From: Pictodentalium vernedei
Taxonomy: Eukaryota; Mollusca; Scaphopoda; Dentaliida; Dentaliidae
Direction of reading: 5' to 3'
NCBI GenBank assembly: GCA_031216915.1
Contig: CM062297.1
Coordinates: 183,528,083 to 183,592,082, forward strand
Length of the DNA: 64,000 nucleotides
The notes beneath the pieces were generated by a model that was given only the letters and a program-made list of their open reading frames with translations, was not told the origin of the DNA and did no database searches. Numbering within the stretch: position 1 is the stretch's first letter; each line of letters opens with the position of its first letter. Of this stretch, positions 10,047 to 20,900 are shown piece after piece. The position numbers and the translations under genes were made by a program.

Positions 10047-11474
10047 AGGTCCTCACCTCGACTCGTCCCAGGTTGGAGGAAGGATAGCAGAGTTCGCAGA
10101 CCGTTGGGCCACCATCACATCCGTTCCTTGGGTGTTAGATGTTGTTCGGTCCGGGCTGCGAATATCCTTCCAAAGGCACCCCCTCTTCCAACCACAGTTC
10201 CTTCAGACGTTTTACGTCGGGAACTTTTGTCGATGGAGATAGACAATCTCCTAACAAAGGGGGCGATCGAGGTCATCAAGAACATTCAGTCAGTGGGGTT
10301 CTATTCCTGCCTGTTCTTGGTGCCGAAGAAGGACGGCCGACTCTGACCGGTTATCGATCTGAGTATCCTGAACCAGTCTATCATTGCTCCCAAGTTCAGC
10401 ATGGAGACTTTCAGGTCAGTCCACTGTTCAATTCACCAGGGAGATTTCGCTTCCAGCTTCGACCTTCGAGACGCTTACTTTCACGTTCCGATTCATCGGG
10501 CGTCACGGAAGTATCTCAGGTTCGCTTTTCTGGGGTGAGTTTACCAGTTCAAGGCCATGCCTTTCGGACTCAACCTGGCTCCTTGGGCCTTCACCAGACT
10601 GATGTCGCATGTGATAGCTTTCCATCGTACACAGTCCAGGGTGACTACTTTGGCATATCTGGACGATATCCTCCAGAGGCATTCCAATGCTGCCTTACTG
10701 GAGTCGGATGTCGCCACTCTGTTGAGCTTTCTCACGTCGCTAGGATTCAGAGTCAACGAGGAGAAGTCGGACCTGGTCCCTTCTCAGTCGTTTTGTCATC
10801 TGGGGATGGCTTTCTGCACCCAATTCAATTTGGTGGCGGTTCCCCAGGCCAAGGCTGTTATTCTCTCAGCTTTTGCTCTGACTCTGTCCCAGTCCACATC
10901 CGCGACGGCACGGAGTATTCTCCGGCTGATCGGTCTCTGCGGTTCGGTGACGGATCTCATTCCTCTAGGTCGGCTACATGTCAGACCTCTCCAACACTTT
11001 CTGCTCAGTCATTGGAGGCCGAATGTAGATTCTCTGGATCTGGTGCTTCAGTTTCCAGAATCTCTTTATCCTCACCTTCTCCCCTGGATGGATGTCGAGT
11101 GGCTTATGCAGGGTGTTCCGTTGGACTTACCCCCGTCCGATCGCATTCTGACGGCAGATGCCAGCTATCTCGGATTGGGTGCGACGTTGGATCCTCTAGG
11201 TCTTTCCCTTCACGGGATGTGGGACCAGGATCAGGCAGCTCTACACATCAACCAGAAGGAGCTTCTTGCTCTTCTTCTGAGTTTCTGGCAGTGGATCCCT
11301 CACATGTCGAATCGCCAGGTCCTTCTGTTGTCCGACAATTCGACGGTGGTTGCTTCCATTCAGAACCAGGGCGGCACGCACTCGGTTCCCATGTACGAAT
11401 TGGCTTGGGATCTTCTACTGCTCGCTCAGGATGTCCACGCAGGGTGGTTGTTCGTCACATTCCTGGTCGTCTGA
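10047..11474 (+). pseudogene. RT-RH-like: DIRS-like reverse transcriptase-RNase H (ORF2), degraded
   Basis: RT motifs stand in one frame: VPKKDG at 10320, then PVIDLSILNQ, DLRDAYFHVPIH, MPFGLNLAPWAFTR at 10557, and the catalytic YLDD at 10656-10667. RNase H follows with its acidic residues: LTADAS (Asp at 11157), KELLAL (Glu at 11259) and LLLSDNST (Asp at 11334). Two TGA stops break the RT: one right after DGRL near 10347, and one at 10536-10538 before VYQFKAMPFG. A frame change near 11430-11455 is needed to reach RHIPGRLNVLADSLS. The sister frame at 10139-11450 is a shadow. The element could no longer make an intact polyprotein. Confidence 0.9.
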
Positions 11475-12640
11475 ACGTCCTAGCCGACTCCCTGTCCCAT
11501 CGGGGCAGGGTCATTTCCACCGAGTGGATGCTCCACATGGCGGGTTCCATCGATCTCTTTGTGACTCGTTGGAACCATCAGGTGGACACTTTCGTGTCCC
11601 CGTGTCCAGATGCTCTGGCTTTCACCGTGGATGCTCTGGCCCTCCTTTGGGACGGTCTTGTCGGCTACGCCTTCCTGTGGATCAATCTGCTCCTCTCTCT
11701 GTTAGCGGTGGTTCCGGCATGTCTCCCTCTACCTCGCGACTTTCTTTCCCAAAGTCGCCCGAGGAGGTTTCACGTTGACCCGACTTCATTGTGCCTTCGC
11801 ACATGTCTTTTATCGGGTCCTGTCTCCTCTGTAGAGGTTTTTCAAGACACGCAGTGGAGTTACTTTTCTTCAAGGAGGCACTCACTCCACTGGTTTAGCC
11901 TCTCGATGGTGTGCAATCACTCTGTTGCTTCTGTCACTCCTTCGATAACACCGCTTGCGGAGTTTCTGGTATATGTTTGTTTCTGGGGGGTCTCCAGCAA
12001 TGGGTACAAGTCCATGCTTGGGAGACCTTTTTCATATGTGGTACCGCATTGTTTCAACACTCATCCTTGCCTCTCCAAGCTTGTTCAGCTCTTTTCCTTG
12101 AAAAGGCCTAGGACTTTGCAGTTTACTCCAAGATGGTCACTTTCTTGGGCACTGCTCTGCTTGGGGGTGGGGGGCAAACGCGCCTTTATCCTGGATGGAT
12201 ATGCATTTTTCTCACATGCCAGATCTCTCCTGCATCCATTTCTCGATGGCTTTGTCTTGCTATTCGTGCAGCTTCCACTCGTCTAGCTACTGGTGATTGT
12301 ATTACCAATTGTTTCTTCTGCCACGAGGTGCGTGCATTGTCTTCCTCTTTTAATAACTCTGTCATGTTGTCGGATGACGGATGTTATACTGGCAGACTAC
12401 TGGAGAAATGCTACATTCTCCTTTTATCTGCGACAGTTGCAGGAGCCGACAGAGGACCTTTGTCCTTGGGGCCCTCTTTCTTCGGCTCAGGCTGTTGTCT
12501 ATCCCAGCCATTCAGCTTTTTTCAGGGTCAGTTCCAGCTCTGTGCTGTTACTTCCATTTCTGTCTGTGCGTCGCACTTCACCATACTCCTCATCTTTCAT
12601 TGTCGTTTACTAATGTTTGTGATGCTATGGTTTGATTGGC
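11452..12640 (+). pseudogene. YR-like: DIRS-like connector and tyrosine recombinase (ORF3), degraded
   Basis: After RHIPGRLNVLADSLS come VTRWNHQVDTFVSPCPDALA and LLWDGLVGYAF, a block typical of DIRS polyproteins between RNase H and recombinase. A recombinase N-terminal SAM-like stretch is suggested by ITPLAEFLVYVCFWGVSSNG and GYKSML (~11940-12020). The C-terminal part, MTDVILADYWRNATFSFYLR then EDLCPWGPLSSAQAVV (~12375-12480), resembles the end of DIRS recombinases. Between ~12020 and 12290 the frame shifts and a TAG falls at 12284-12286. I cannot place the catalytic R, H-x-x-R and Y with confidence. Confidence 0.7.
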
Positions 12641-12726
12641 CTATCTCTTCCTCTGTCTACGGTTCCATTGCTATTGAGTTTTGTGTGGGTTGGTTATGTT
12701 ATTCTCTCCATCCTATTGTCTATTCA

Positions 12727-12825
12727 GCCTGTAGTAAACAATTGCAAGGTAGGTTGATAAGAAATCTAAATTTTATAGTAAATTTCCTTTCTTATTATAC
12801 CTACCGCAGTTGTTTACATGGAGGC
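12727..12825. repeat. DIRS internal complementary region
   Basis: GTAAACAATTGCAAGGTAGG and CCTACCGCAGTTGTTTAC form inverted arms around TCTAAATTTTATAGTAAATT. The right half is the reverse complement of the inverted repeat at 13116-13180. Such an internal region matching the outer ends is used as a circularisation template in the DIRS replication model. Confidence 0.75.
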
Positions 12826-13115
12826 CCTCCCGTCTTCTTATTCCAGTAAGAATCCTTCCTCCCCGCTGATCACATAACTCCTGTGTTGTGGGAATCAAAA
12901 GAATGATGAATTGACGCACTGCGCATTGATTTACAGAAGTCGTGGATTTGTACTATGGAAGAGCATCCCATACTGGGTGTGCGCCAATGGCGCTCAACCC
13001 AGTTTTGGCTTATTTTTTTGTGGTGTTTTTACACCACTTTTCTTTCCCAAATCTCTTGGAAAAGATTAAAATAGAGAGTATTTTATCCGAGTTAGGTTCT
13101 TCCACTGTTGTGCAA

Positions 13116-13180
13116 GCCTGTAGTAAACAATTGCGGTAAGTATAATAAGAAAGGAAATTTACTATAAAATTTAGATTTCT
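13116..13180. repeat. DIRS right inverted terminal repeat
   Basis: GTAGTAAACAATTGCGGTAA followed by TATAATAAGAAAGGAAATTT and TAGATTTCTT is complementary to ~12770-12823. It marks the right end of the element; DIRS insertions are expected to lack a target duplication. Confidence 0.75.
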
Positions 13181-13433
13181 TCAAGCAACCGTGAGTGACA
13201 ACTGAACTGTTTATTAGATATTAAGAGGGGTTCTGTTTTGGTGTTTACACACCCAGGTGCAGTGGATCTGCTTTTTAAGTTTTTACACCAATGGTCAGCA
13301 GTTAACAGTGAATAGCACAAATAGTGGCTGATGATAGTAAATGTTGAATAAAGAAGATTTATTTCTATTAAAATAGAAATATTAAAATCTTTTTTCAACA
13401 TTTCTATCCAAATTCCCCACCTGACAAACCTAG

Positions 13434-13813
13434 AAATTTAATTTGGGGTTGAGAAGTAGGGGGTCATGACATTAGAGTGAAGGGAGTTGAAATATTGTCT
13501 TCAACACCTGTTCACCAGATAATTTCTGTTGGATATTATCTGATGTACAATTGTTGAAGGCAATATTTTAACCCCCCTCACTCTGATGTCAAACTCCCCT
13601 ACTTCTCAACTAGCAATTTAATATTAATTTAGGGTTGAGAAATTGGGGGGTTTGACCACAGAGTGAAGGGAGTTAAAATATTGCATTCAACGATTGTTCA
13701 CTGGATAATTTCCGTTGGATATTATCGGGTGAACAATTGCTGAAGGCAATATTTCAACTCCCTTCACTTTGATGTCACCCCCCCCCCCCCCTCCAACTTC
13801 TCAGCCCTAATTT
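13434..13813. repeat. Two adjacent foldback units (~180 bp each)
   Basis: Unit 1 (13434-13612) and unit 2 (13630-13813) each begin GGGTTGAGAA and end in its complement (ACTTCTCA...). Paired GTGAAGGGAGTTxAAATATT and AATATTT...CTCCCTTCAC arms surround a TGGATATTATC centre. Unit 2 carries a long C run. The repeat looks like a tandem pair of one hairpin MITE. Confidence 0.75.
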
Positions 13814-14561
13814 GATATCTAGGGTTGCCAGGTGGGGGATTTTGATATCAGAGTTGAGGCCATTGAAATATGTGAGTATCATCACTGGTGACAACCTTAG
13901 ATTGTAGAAAGCATATTAAGTGAAACAAGACATGTTTTTTTTGTTTGATTTGTTTTATTTGAAATAAAAATTCAGCTTCTATTTAAAATATACATGTGCA
14001 TTTTATATTAGTCAGACTGTCAGACCATTATTCTGACATGTACAGCTTTACATCTAACACTATTTTTTGCAGTATTCTGTATATTTGAGACCCTGAAACA
14101 AAAAGCAAATGTTCTATAAAAGCATCTGAGGAAAAATAAAAATTTTTTATTAAAAAGCCCGCCTGCATGCGTTTTTGAAAAAAATGGCCTGAGAAACAGA
14201 CAATCAGCTTTGTATGGCCTAACTGAATATTTTTGTTCTGTACAGGAAAATCTGTCTTCAGCAAGCTAATACTGCTGCTGACAATGGAGGAAAGAAACTA
14301 TGAATAAATAGATTGTGGAAAGTCATGGCATCTCTTTATTATTAGCCTATTAGGACATGTAGTGCATGTACAGGTTAGATCTGATTCAATAACCATTGCC
14401 CAGTTTCATTCAAAGTTCAATTTGACACAAAAATTTACAGGGCCCTGTCTTGAATGATGATTTTTTTTAGTTGAAGTGCTGACATGATTTGGAACTTGGG
14501 CGTTGGATCATCAGAGCTGTTTTTATGATTCAAACTTATGATTACATAAATTTCATTACAG

Positions 14562-14913
14562 GGATAATGATCAAGATCCAATTAATACTGCTGATATGTA
14601 CTGTCAAAAGATAATAAAAGCCACCAAGGATGTTCCATATGTCGATCTTGGTGATGAGAACTGTACAGTGGACATAACAGAAATGGAACTGAGTACTCCT
14701 GATGATTACAACACATTTGATTCTGTTAGCTCACACTTAGCTCGGCAGGAGAGTGGATTCTCTCATGATAATGCTCAGGTATCTCCTTCAAGATCAACAC
14801 CAGTTTCAGAAAAAATGATTGCCTTGATTTCGGAGAGAGAAGAGAAAACTGTTTATGAGGAAGAGCCAAGGGACACTAAATGTGTTGTATGTATTGAAGA
14901 TACTGATTTGTAG
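14562..14913 (+). CDS. Best candidate host exon, possibly terminal, unknown protein
   Basis: TTTCATTACAG precedes 14562. One base completes an upstream codon, then the frame runs GAT AAT ... to TAG at 14911-14913: 116 codons with balanced composition. It contains TADMYCQKIIKATKDVPYVD, DENCTVDITEMELSTPDDY, a Ser/Thr/Glu-rich stretch (SSHLARQESGFSHDNAQVSP) and the end EEPRDTKCVVCIEDTDL. The acidic, serine-rich tail looks like a disordered cytoplasmic region. The terminal C-x2-C recalls the start of a RING finger, but the rest of a RING is absent. A strong GTATGT donor at 14887 would end the exon in phase 0 before that motif, so this may be internal rather than terminal. Acceptor phase 2 matches the donors at 244 and 3411. 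Confidence 0.55.
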
Positions 14914-15035
14914 CATTATATCATTTCTAGTTTACCATAGGCTCTTTCATCATCAGTCAAAAAAATGTTGGTAATTGGTTTGGTGTAAATGTCTTAACCA
15001 TTTACCCAATGCTCATGAGTTCAAAACTTATTATT

Positions 15036-15818
15036 TTAACTGGCTGAGTGCTAAATTATTTTTCAGAGATGATTTGAAATATGGGTATTTTCTTTTCAAT
15101 GATACCATGCTACCAGCAAGAGCAGCCTTAATTTTAGGGCTCTGCGATTACTCGAATTGCGAGTCGAATCTCGAGTCGGAACACAAAATCGACTCGACTC
15201 ATCTCAGATTAGTGGGTGTCCTTTTTTTCGAGTCGATTCGGTCCTATTAAATGACAAAGTTTTCATAGCGATGCAATAATCCAGTTTGGACACGAAAGAA
15301 ATAGGAAAATATGTTATAAAACCCAATTCGTATCACTGTTAAATGATACCAACACGATTTACTGATGCCTCGTCTCGGCCTTAGTGAAGTCAGCTTATAC
15401 ATAGGTTGTAATGGGATTCTAAACGGTTGTTTCTCACGCGATGAAAGAATGTTAAATCCCTCTCTGTTGAGAAGAAATCAGGCCATCAGTTTTATAAGAA
15501 TCGACTTGAAAAATGACTCAACTTGCAAGTTTTAGACTAGAATCGAATCGAGAATCAACTCAAACTAAAATATCCGACTCGCAGGGCCCTACTTAGTTTA
15601 TAAAAATTTTGTTCATAAATAACTGTTTTGTTGCAATTTATTGGAGAGTGCCATTAGGCACTCTCCAATAAATTGCAACCAAACAGATTTAGGTTAAAAA
15701 AAAATTCTACTTCTACTGAGCAAACATCAAAGTAATGCATACAGTGTAAAGCCACTAAAGTGGTTCCAGCACTTTTCAATAGAGACGTGATAGTTGCTTC
15801 TAGCACTCAACCAGTTAA
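15036..15818. mobile_element. H-family MITE inserted at TTAA inside a MITE
   Basis: TTAACTGGCTGAGTGCTAAA at 15036 and CACTCAACCAGTTAA at 15818 are the termini. The central hairpin TTTATTGGAGAGTGCC / GGCACTCTCCAATAAA lies at ~15640-15678. It is itself interrupted by the hAT-like MITE 15135-15591. Confidence 0.8.
15135..15591. mobile_element. hAT-like MITE
   Basis: The termini are TAGGGCTCTGCG and CGCAGGGCCCTA, and the flanks are the 8-bp duplication CTTAATTT / CTTAGTTT (7 of 8). hAT transposons make 8-bp duplications and start YARNG. The interior is rich in GACTCGA-type motifs. Related copies: 35594-36010, 36011-36735, 51338-51988 and a fragment at 57095-57180. Confidence 0.8.
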
Positions 15819-16017
15819 TTATTTTTTTTCTATTTTTTTCAAAATATTTAAAGAAACCATATCATGTGACCCATCATTGGAATGAACTCAACAAGTTTGT
15901 TCAATTGAGGGGTTACATGATATGGTGTTGTTGAAATTATTGGAAATTTTTTTTTTCAGCTGCTCAATTTAAAAATTACACGGGCAGTTGTATCCGATTC
16001 ATTAGGTAAAGGGTTAA

Positions 16018-17641
16018 GCTGAAAAAATTTTACACTCAATGAGCCTGTACAGTACTGTGATCAGAAAAGTGGTCTTTTTCTCAATCAGATGGTGATCTGG
16101 TCACAACATTCTTACACCAGTGTGTGCTGATTTCCTGAACAGAATATTGCAAAATCAACACTGCATCAAGAAAAACAAATGAAAATAAGGCCTAAAAAAG
16201 TTTAAAATTTGTTTCTCAGACCCTCCCACATGGTCCTTTTGGCTGGTGCATGCTCTCTTTTTATAACCAACGCAAACTTTAAAAAATCAAAATTAAATGA
16301 TTTATGTCTTCTATTTTACACAAGTCAATAAAATTGATAAATGTGTCCCTTGAGTGCAACAAGCATTGCAAAGCCTTCTTGAACCCAAGGTACGAAACAC
16401 ACCACCACCCATGCTATTCTGTAGATAATGAGGCCTAAAACATAAAAAAAAACAAGAACATGAACTTTTGAGGGCAAAGAAATAAGTACAAAATGAAAAA
16501 AAAAAAAATGCCCGCCCACATGCAATTTTACAAAAAAAATGGCCTGAGAAACAGAAGATCTACTTTGTGGAGCCCAACATTTGAGATTCAAAGTTTTTGT
16601 ATTTATTTTTTGACATGTGGGATTCTGTAGTGTTACAGTTAGGAGAGTGAACAGTAAATTCTGACCAGGTCATTATCTGGGTGATATTCTTTGTCCACTA
16701 TTGTAATTAAAGTACTATATGCCTTTCACTTGCGCAACTCAAGAATTGAGTATCAACAGCTGTCTGTCATATTTGTAGGTGTGGTCTGTTTTTTAATTTA
16801 ACTCATTGTTATGGACTTTATTTTCAATCATTATCCCACATTGTGAATTCTTATTTCTGGACATTTTTTTTTAACTGTACCTATTGTGGATATGATAAAA
16901 GGTGCAGTGCTTCTACCCAACCAGCACAGTTGCTTTTGGTTGGTGCTACAAGGAGTTCTCAAATTAAAAGTAGGAATTGATGCTCCTTGATTGCTCATCA
17001 CTCATGATCACCAAACAAATTATCACCAATACATCATTGTTTCCTCTGGTTGCTTCATCATCATATCACTGACAACCAGGCCATATAAGATTTCTCCAAA
17101 GGAGTGATAGAACCTTTGGGAGGTGCTTTTTTCTTATCATTCACAACTACAACTTAGAACTCTTACTTTCTATCATCAGTGCTAATTTGGACAGAACAGA
17201 AAACAGCTACCAGCAGCGCAAGGGGTTAATAATCTCATATATTATTCCTGCAAAGCTTCACCACACAAAAAAATGTCTTCATTGATTTCATCCATTTGGT
17301 AAACAAGTGTTCCACATCTGCCAAACTTTTGGGTAAACTTGCATGTCAAAAGGAAAAAACCTTGCAGTGATTTCTAGTCGAGTCTTTGCCACCTATGCAG
17401 ACTTAACTAAAAACCATGTAAAGCCACAGGACTTAGCATATCATGATTCAGAAAATTTTGTTTAAATCTTAACACCACAGATTAATTTTACAATAATTAC
17501 CGTCTTATATTTGTTCATTGCTGCAGATGACTTAGCAGTGTTTCTACATTATTGTTGGCTGCCTGTCCTGGCAGCCAACAATGATGTAAAAACATTGCCA
17601 CGGTAAAAGTAGCCTACCAGTCAAGTTCTCAGGGAGTCGGC
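16018..17641. other. No gene seen; repeat fragments
   Basis: 16185-16260 (AAGGCCTAAAAAAGTT ... CCTCCCACATGGTCC) is a diverged relative of the site into which the SINE at 29950 inserted. 16500-16580 resembles 14150-14235 (ATGGCCTGAGAAACAGA). A hairpin TTGTTGGCTGCC / GGCAGCCAACAA lies at ~17550-17575. The rest is unassigned. Confidence 0.5.
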
Positions 17642-18798
17642 TAGTGATGCGGACCAGACCAGACCACCCAAGATGGTCTGGTTCACTGTCAAGGTGGTCC
17701 AGTCTGGTATGGTCCAGGTCATTCCAGTTCGCTACCCTTTCCTGGACTGGTCCAAAGTGGTCCGGTCCACTCATATGTTAATAATGGATTGCCCATTTTC
17801 TCAAAGTTGTTAGCCTATATATTAAACAAGGTTCGTACAGGTCCTTGAAGGTGCTTGAAAGTGCTTGAATTAAAAAATTGAAATTCCAGGGCCTGGAAAG
17901 TGCTTGAAAATCGTATCCTCAGTAGTAAAATCCAGGAAAGTGTTTGAAAAATGTGCAGTTTCAATATTCTAGCGTGCTTATGAAAAAAATTACTGTAATA
18001 ACTTGCGTAATTGACAGTGCATAAAGTCGGTGTTTTTACATAAAAAACAGAGCGTACCTCCTTAATTGTGCACTGGGTATTCCCGGTATAACATTATGTT
18101 ATCAGTAGGTCCTGGATAGGTCCTGGAAGATGCTTGGAAAAAGTACTGGAATTTTTTTTTCGCAAGGGTGTACAAACCCTGTTAAAAAATAAAATTGACT
18201 GCTTTGCAAAGAGTGCATATACAATGTTTGAATTAAATATACAACTGTTCTCTGGAACGGTGTACAATTAGGTGCTTATGATTTGATTGACAGATAAAAA
18301 AATCTTTCAATCATCATTTCTACTCCTTGATCTTTGAAAAGGCTTGTGTGAAACATGCAGTCACCCTGGTATCTGTTTTGGCAGACTTCTGTCATTGCAA
18401 CATTGTCGCGGGTGATGAGAGGTCAGAAGTAGGCAACATCAAAGCATGCAGCCACAAGTTGGCAACATCAAAAGCATACGACAGCCCACAAAGCCACAGT
18501 CAACTGAATCGCTGACACATGCAGCATGGGATGGTGACATCTATATATGCGATTGTGATGTTTTCATGGCATCAAGAATTCGTCTATTAACCACTTGAGC
18601 CCATTAATACATTGTTGCTAATTTTATGTTGGGATATATACACGATAAATTTGCGATAGTTGGCTCAACGTAAAATAGTGAACCGGACTGGAAAATACCA
18701 GACCAGAATGTAAACCGGTCCAAACTGGTCCAGTGGCACCCAGTCCAGGAGGTGACCATGGACCAGACTGGTCCCGAGCTGTCCAGTCTGCATCACTA
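17642..18798. mobile_element. hAT-like element, 1.16 kb, non-coding
   Basis: The termini are TAGTGATGCGGACCAGAC and GTCCAGTCTGCATCACTA (3 mismatches). The 8-bp duplication GAGTCGGC / GAGTCAGC flanks it at 17634-17641 and 18799-18806. Both subterminal regions are dense in short GGTCTGG/CCAGACC repeats on both strands. No transposase frame is visible. Confidence 0.8.
17830..18182. mobile_element. Probable second hAT-like MITE nested inside
   Basis: Left CAAGGTTCGTACAGG and right GGGTGTACAAACCCTG are imperfect inverted ends. The left side carries repeated GTGCTTGAAA-like words (17835-17950) and the right side GGTCCTGGA repeats. No clear duplication was found, so boundaries are approximate. Confidence 0.5.
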
Positions 18799-18806
18799 GA
18801 GTCAGC

Positions 18807-19284
18807 CTTTTCAAAGCAGTATGAAAGGTGCAGTTTGTAGCTGTATGGAGCACTGAGGGTTAAAGCTGTGTAGTTAGTAAGGGTTAATGTTTGCTAAAAG
18901 AATGTTGAGCCCCCACTTGTATTTTGGCACTATGTAGGCAGCCAAGAGTTAACTAGAAACCATGTAAAACCACAGGACTTGGCATATCATGATTCAGCAA
19001 ATATTTTTTAAAGCTGTGAAATTATTACAGGTTAATGTTTGCTCAAAGTATGTTGAGACCCCACTTGTGTTTAAAAATTGAATTTTTGTGAAAATGGTAC
19101 AAGAGCAACTTCATAAGTTACTGTAATTGTGACTGTAATTTTCTATAGCAGCTACGACTTAATTATCTTGCCAACTAGCAGAAATCTCTAGCTGAGTTGA
19201 GGTTGTGAAACAAAAAAATAAACTCTGTAACTGTTATGTTTTCTTAAAGTTATTGGGAGCGTACAGTTTGAGAAGTGTATAAAC
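18807..19284. other. No gene seen
   Basis: 18957-19020 (CCATGTAAAACCACAGGACTT...) is a direct repeat of 17410-17470. GGTTAATGTTTGCT also occurs twice here. Nothing coding is supported. Confidence 0.4.
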
Positions 19285-19765
19285 AATGTATTTTATACCA
19301 TGCTCGCCAATGTTACTACCTGTGAAAAGCCAGTATGTTAAATTTTAGCTTTTAACCCCACTACCGGTTTAAAAAAATTTACAGCTATAGTCGGAAGGTC
19401 ATCCAGCTTGACCTTTGGCATGACGCAATTTGCCAACTTCGATACATTCACACTTCGCGATATGTTTCATTCAAACATACGACATTTTTCGGTACTATCT
19501 ACTACATGTAAATGACTCATTAAGTTTAAAATACCTACAATTGAATATTTAAAATAAATTTTAAGAATTGTTAATAATAATTTGATTGAAAAAGCCAGGA
19601 AAATTCAATCAACTTTGACGATGTGTCTAGCTGTCAATCAAGCATTCACGTACAGCCGGAAGTACTGCCCAGCTGTGCAGATGTAAACAAAACAAACAAG
19701 TGTCGTGTTTTCTCCATTTTAAGTGACAAAGTCGATTATTAATTAAGAGCATGGTATAAATAAAA
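19285..19765. mobile_element. Solo copy of the 308/3195 arm element
   Basis: TTTTATACCATG at the left mirrors CATGGTATAAA at the right. Interior landmarks (GTGAAAAGCC, CCAGCTTGACCTTTGG, CCGGAAGTACT, GTAAACAAAACAAACA) follow the order in 308-830. It is diverged but clearly related. Confidence 0.65.
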
Positions 19766-19918
19766 TAAATAAGTACTAGGGCCGGTAATCAGATTTAAAC
19801 CACTAGTAGAATAAGGGTTTTAACCACAATGCTAAACCATGTATGGCAGGTGGATACTTAACTATATTTAAACCCAGTTATTTGAATAATTCATTTGCCT
19901 ATGAAAAATATTCAAATA

Positions 19919-20537
19919 CAGTGGAACCCTTTTAATTGAATAGCCACTTTGCCAGTGAAGATTATTCAATTAAATGGAGTATTCAATTAACAGGGATTTT
20001 GCCACTTTCCTGTATTCTAGAGATAAACAAGATATAATAGATTACATGCCCGTATTGGATGTACTGAGGCCAATTAGGTCTATGAACAAGGGAAAACTGG
20101 GGAGAGTCGGGGTAATTTCTTGACAGGTTTCAAGATGTTTTATTCAATTAACAGGAGTTTACTCTATAACCTATATTCAATTAACCGGTAGAGTGCGGGA
20201 AGCCCATATTTGGGCTTTATTCTGATGTGCAGGTGCCACAACTAAATGGCTTCATATTCTGTAGATGTATTTCATATTATTTTTGAATTGAAAGTATTTA
20301 GTCTGTGGGAATTTGCCTTGTTACAATTTATGGGAGAGTGCCACTAAGCACTCTCCCATAAATTGTAACAAGGCAAAGAGACGTGGACAAATTGGACGAC
20401 CAAAAATAACTTGGCACTCTACCAGTTAACAGGTCAAATTTGTACTGGAGGTATGGTAATTGGTCTTGTGTTTTGAAATTATATTCAGTTAACAGGGTTA
20501 TTCAGTTAAGAGATATCAGATTAAGTGGGCTCCACTG
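19919..20537. mobile_element. pogo-like MITE interrupted by an H-family MITE
   Basis: CAGTGGAACCC after TA at the left and GGGCTCCACTG at the right; these CAGT...ACTG ends are typical of pogo/Tc1-mariner relatives. Interior ATTCAATTAA words match 34112-34548 and 60085-60758. The inserted block 20181-20429 splits a TTAA. Confidence 0.75.
20181..20429. mobile_element. H-family MITE (nested)
   Basis: It begins TTAACCGGTAGAGTGCGGGA and ends GGCACTCTACCAGTTAA. Central hairpin TTACAATTTATGGGAGAGTG and its complement around a few bases at ~20322-20370. This is the best preserved H copy. Confidence 0.85.
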
Positions 20538-20639
20538 TTACAGCTGTATATGATCATTTTCTAAAATGCTGGTGGTAAACTGAATAGTTTTTTCTATTAT
20601 GTCTTGACAGAGCTTATAGAGCTCCATCATATAAGACGT

Positions 20640-20900
20640 GACAAAATAAATGCCAATGCTGTGGTTGTTGAAACTACATTTACCCTCTGTGAACCTCAAT
20701 CTTAATCAGGGTCTCAAAACTAAACAGAATAGATGTACCCAGAGGATAAATTGGCCCAGTGTATGGGATAGCATCATCAAATTCACCCTCTGGAGACCTC
20801 AGTTTGCAAGTGTCAGACTGCTTATTTTCAGGCATGCGGTTGTTCAAAGTAATTCTTCAGTAGATAGCAAATTGTTTTTATCAAATTAACAGGTCGTTAC
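20640..20900 (+). repeat. Dispersed repeat related to 33225-33470
   Basis: ACCCTCTGTGAACCTCAATC, AATCAGGGTCTCAA and GTATGGGATAGCATCA recur in order at ~33295-33390. The apparent 79- and 95-codon frames at the two sites are conserved because the repeat is, not because they code. Confidence 0.65.

Larger units (their letters stand above)
7661..13185 (+). mobile_element. DIRS-like tyrosine-recombinase retrotransposon, left end missing
   Basis: In order: gag-like region, RT with YLDD, RNase H with D-E-D, remnants of a tyrosine recombinase, an internal complementary region and a right inverted repeat. This order and these end structures define DIRS elements, which have no LTRs and no DDE integrase. 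The GC content is clearly higher than the flanks. The left inverted repeat is not found; homology starts at a poly-G/poly-C junction near 7661-7711, which may be a truncation or an assembly artefact. In-frame stops and frame changes show the copy is dead. 7348-7660 upstream holds nothing I recognise. Confidence 0.85.
14994..16017. mobile_element. piggyBac-like MITE (arm type B), interrupted twice over
   Basis: The left end TTAACCATTTACCCAATGC with internal TTATTATTTT lies at 14994-15039. The right part, AAACCATATCATGTGACC palindrome and GGTAAAGGG|TTAA, ends at 16017. Intact copies continue directly from TTATTATTTTAA into AT-rich sequence and the palindrome. Here that TTAA is split by the H-family MITE 15036-15818. 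Confidence 0.75.

Noticed and set aside
10139..11450. First part of a 715-codon open frame over the RT region
   Set aside because: The recognisable RT and RNase H motifs are in the neighbouring frame. Only the part after ~11452 carries recombinase-region similarity.
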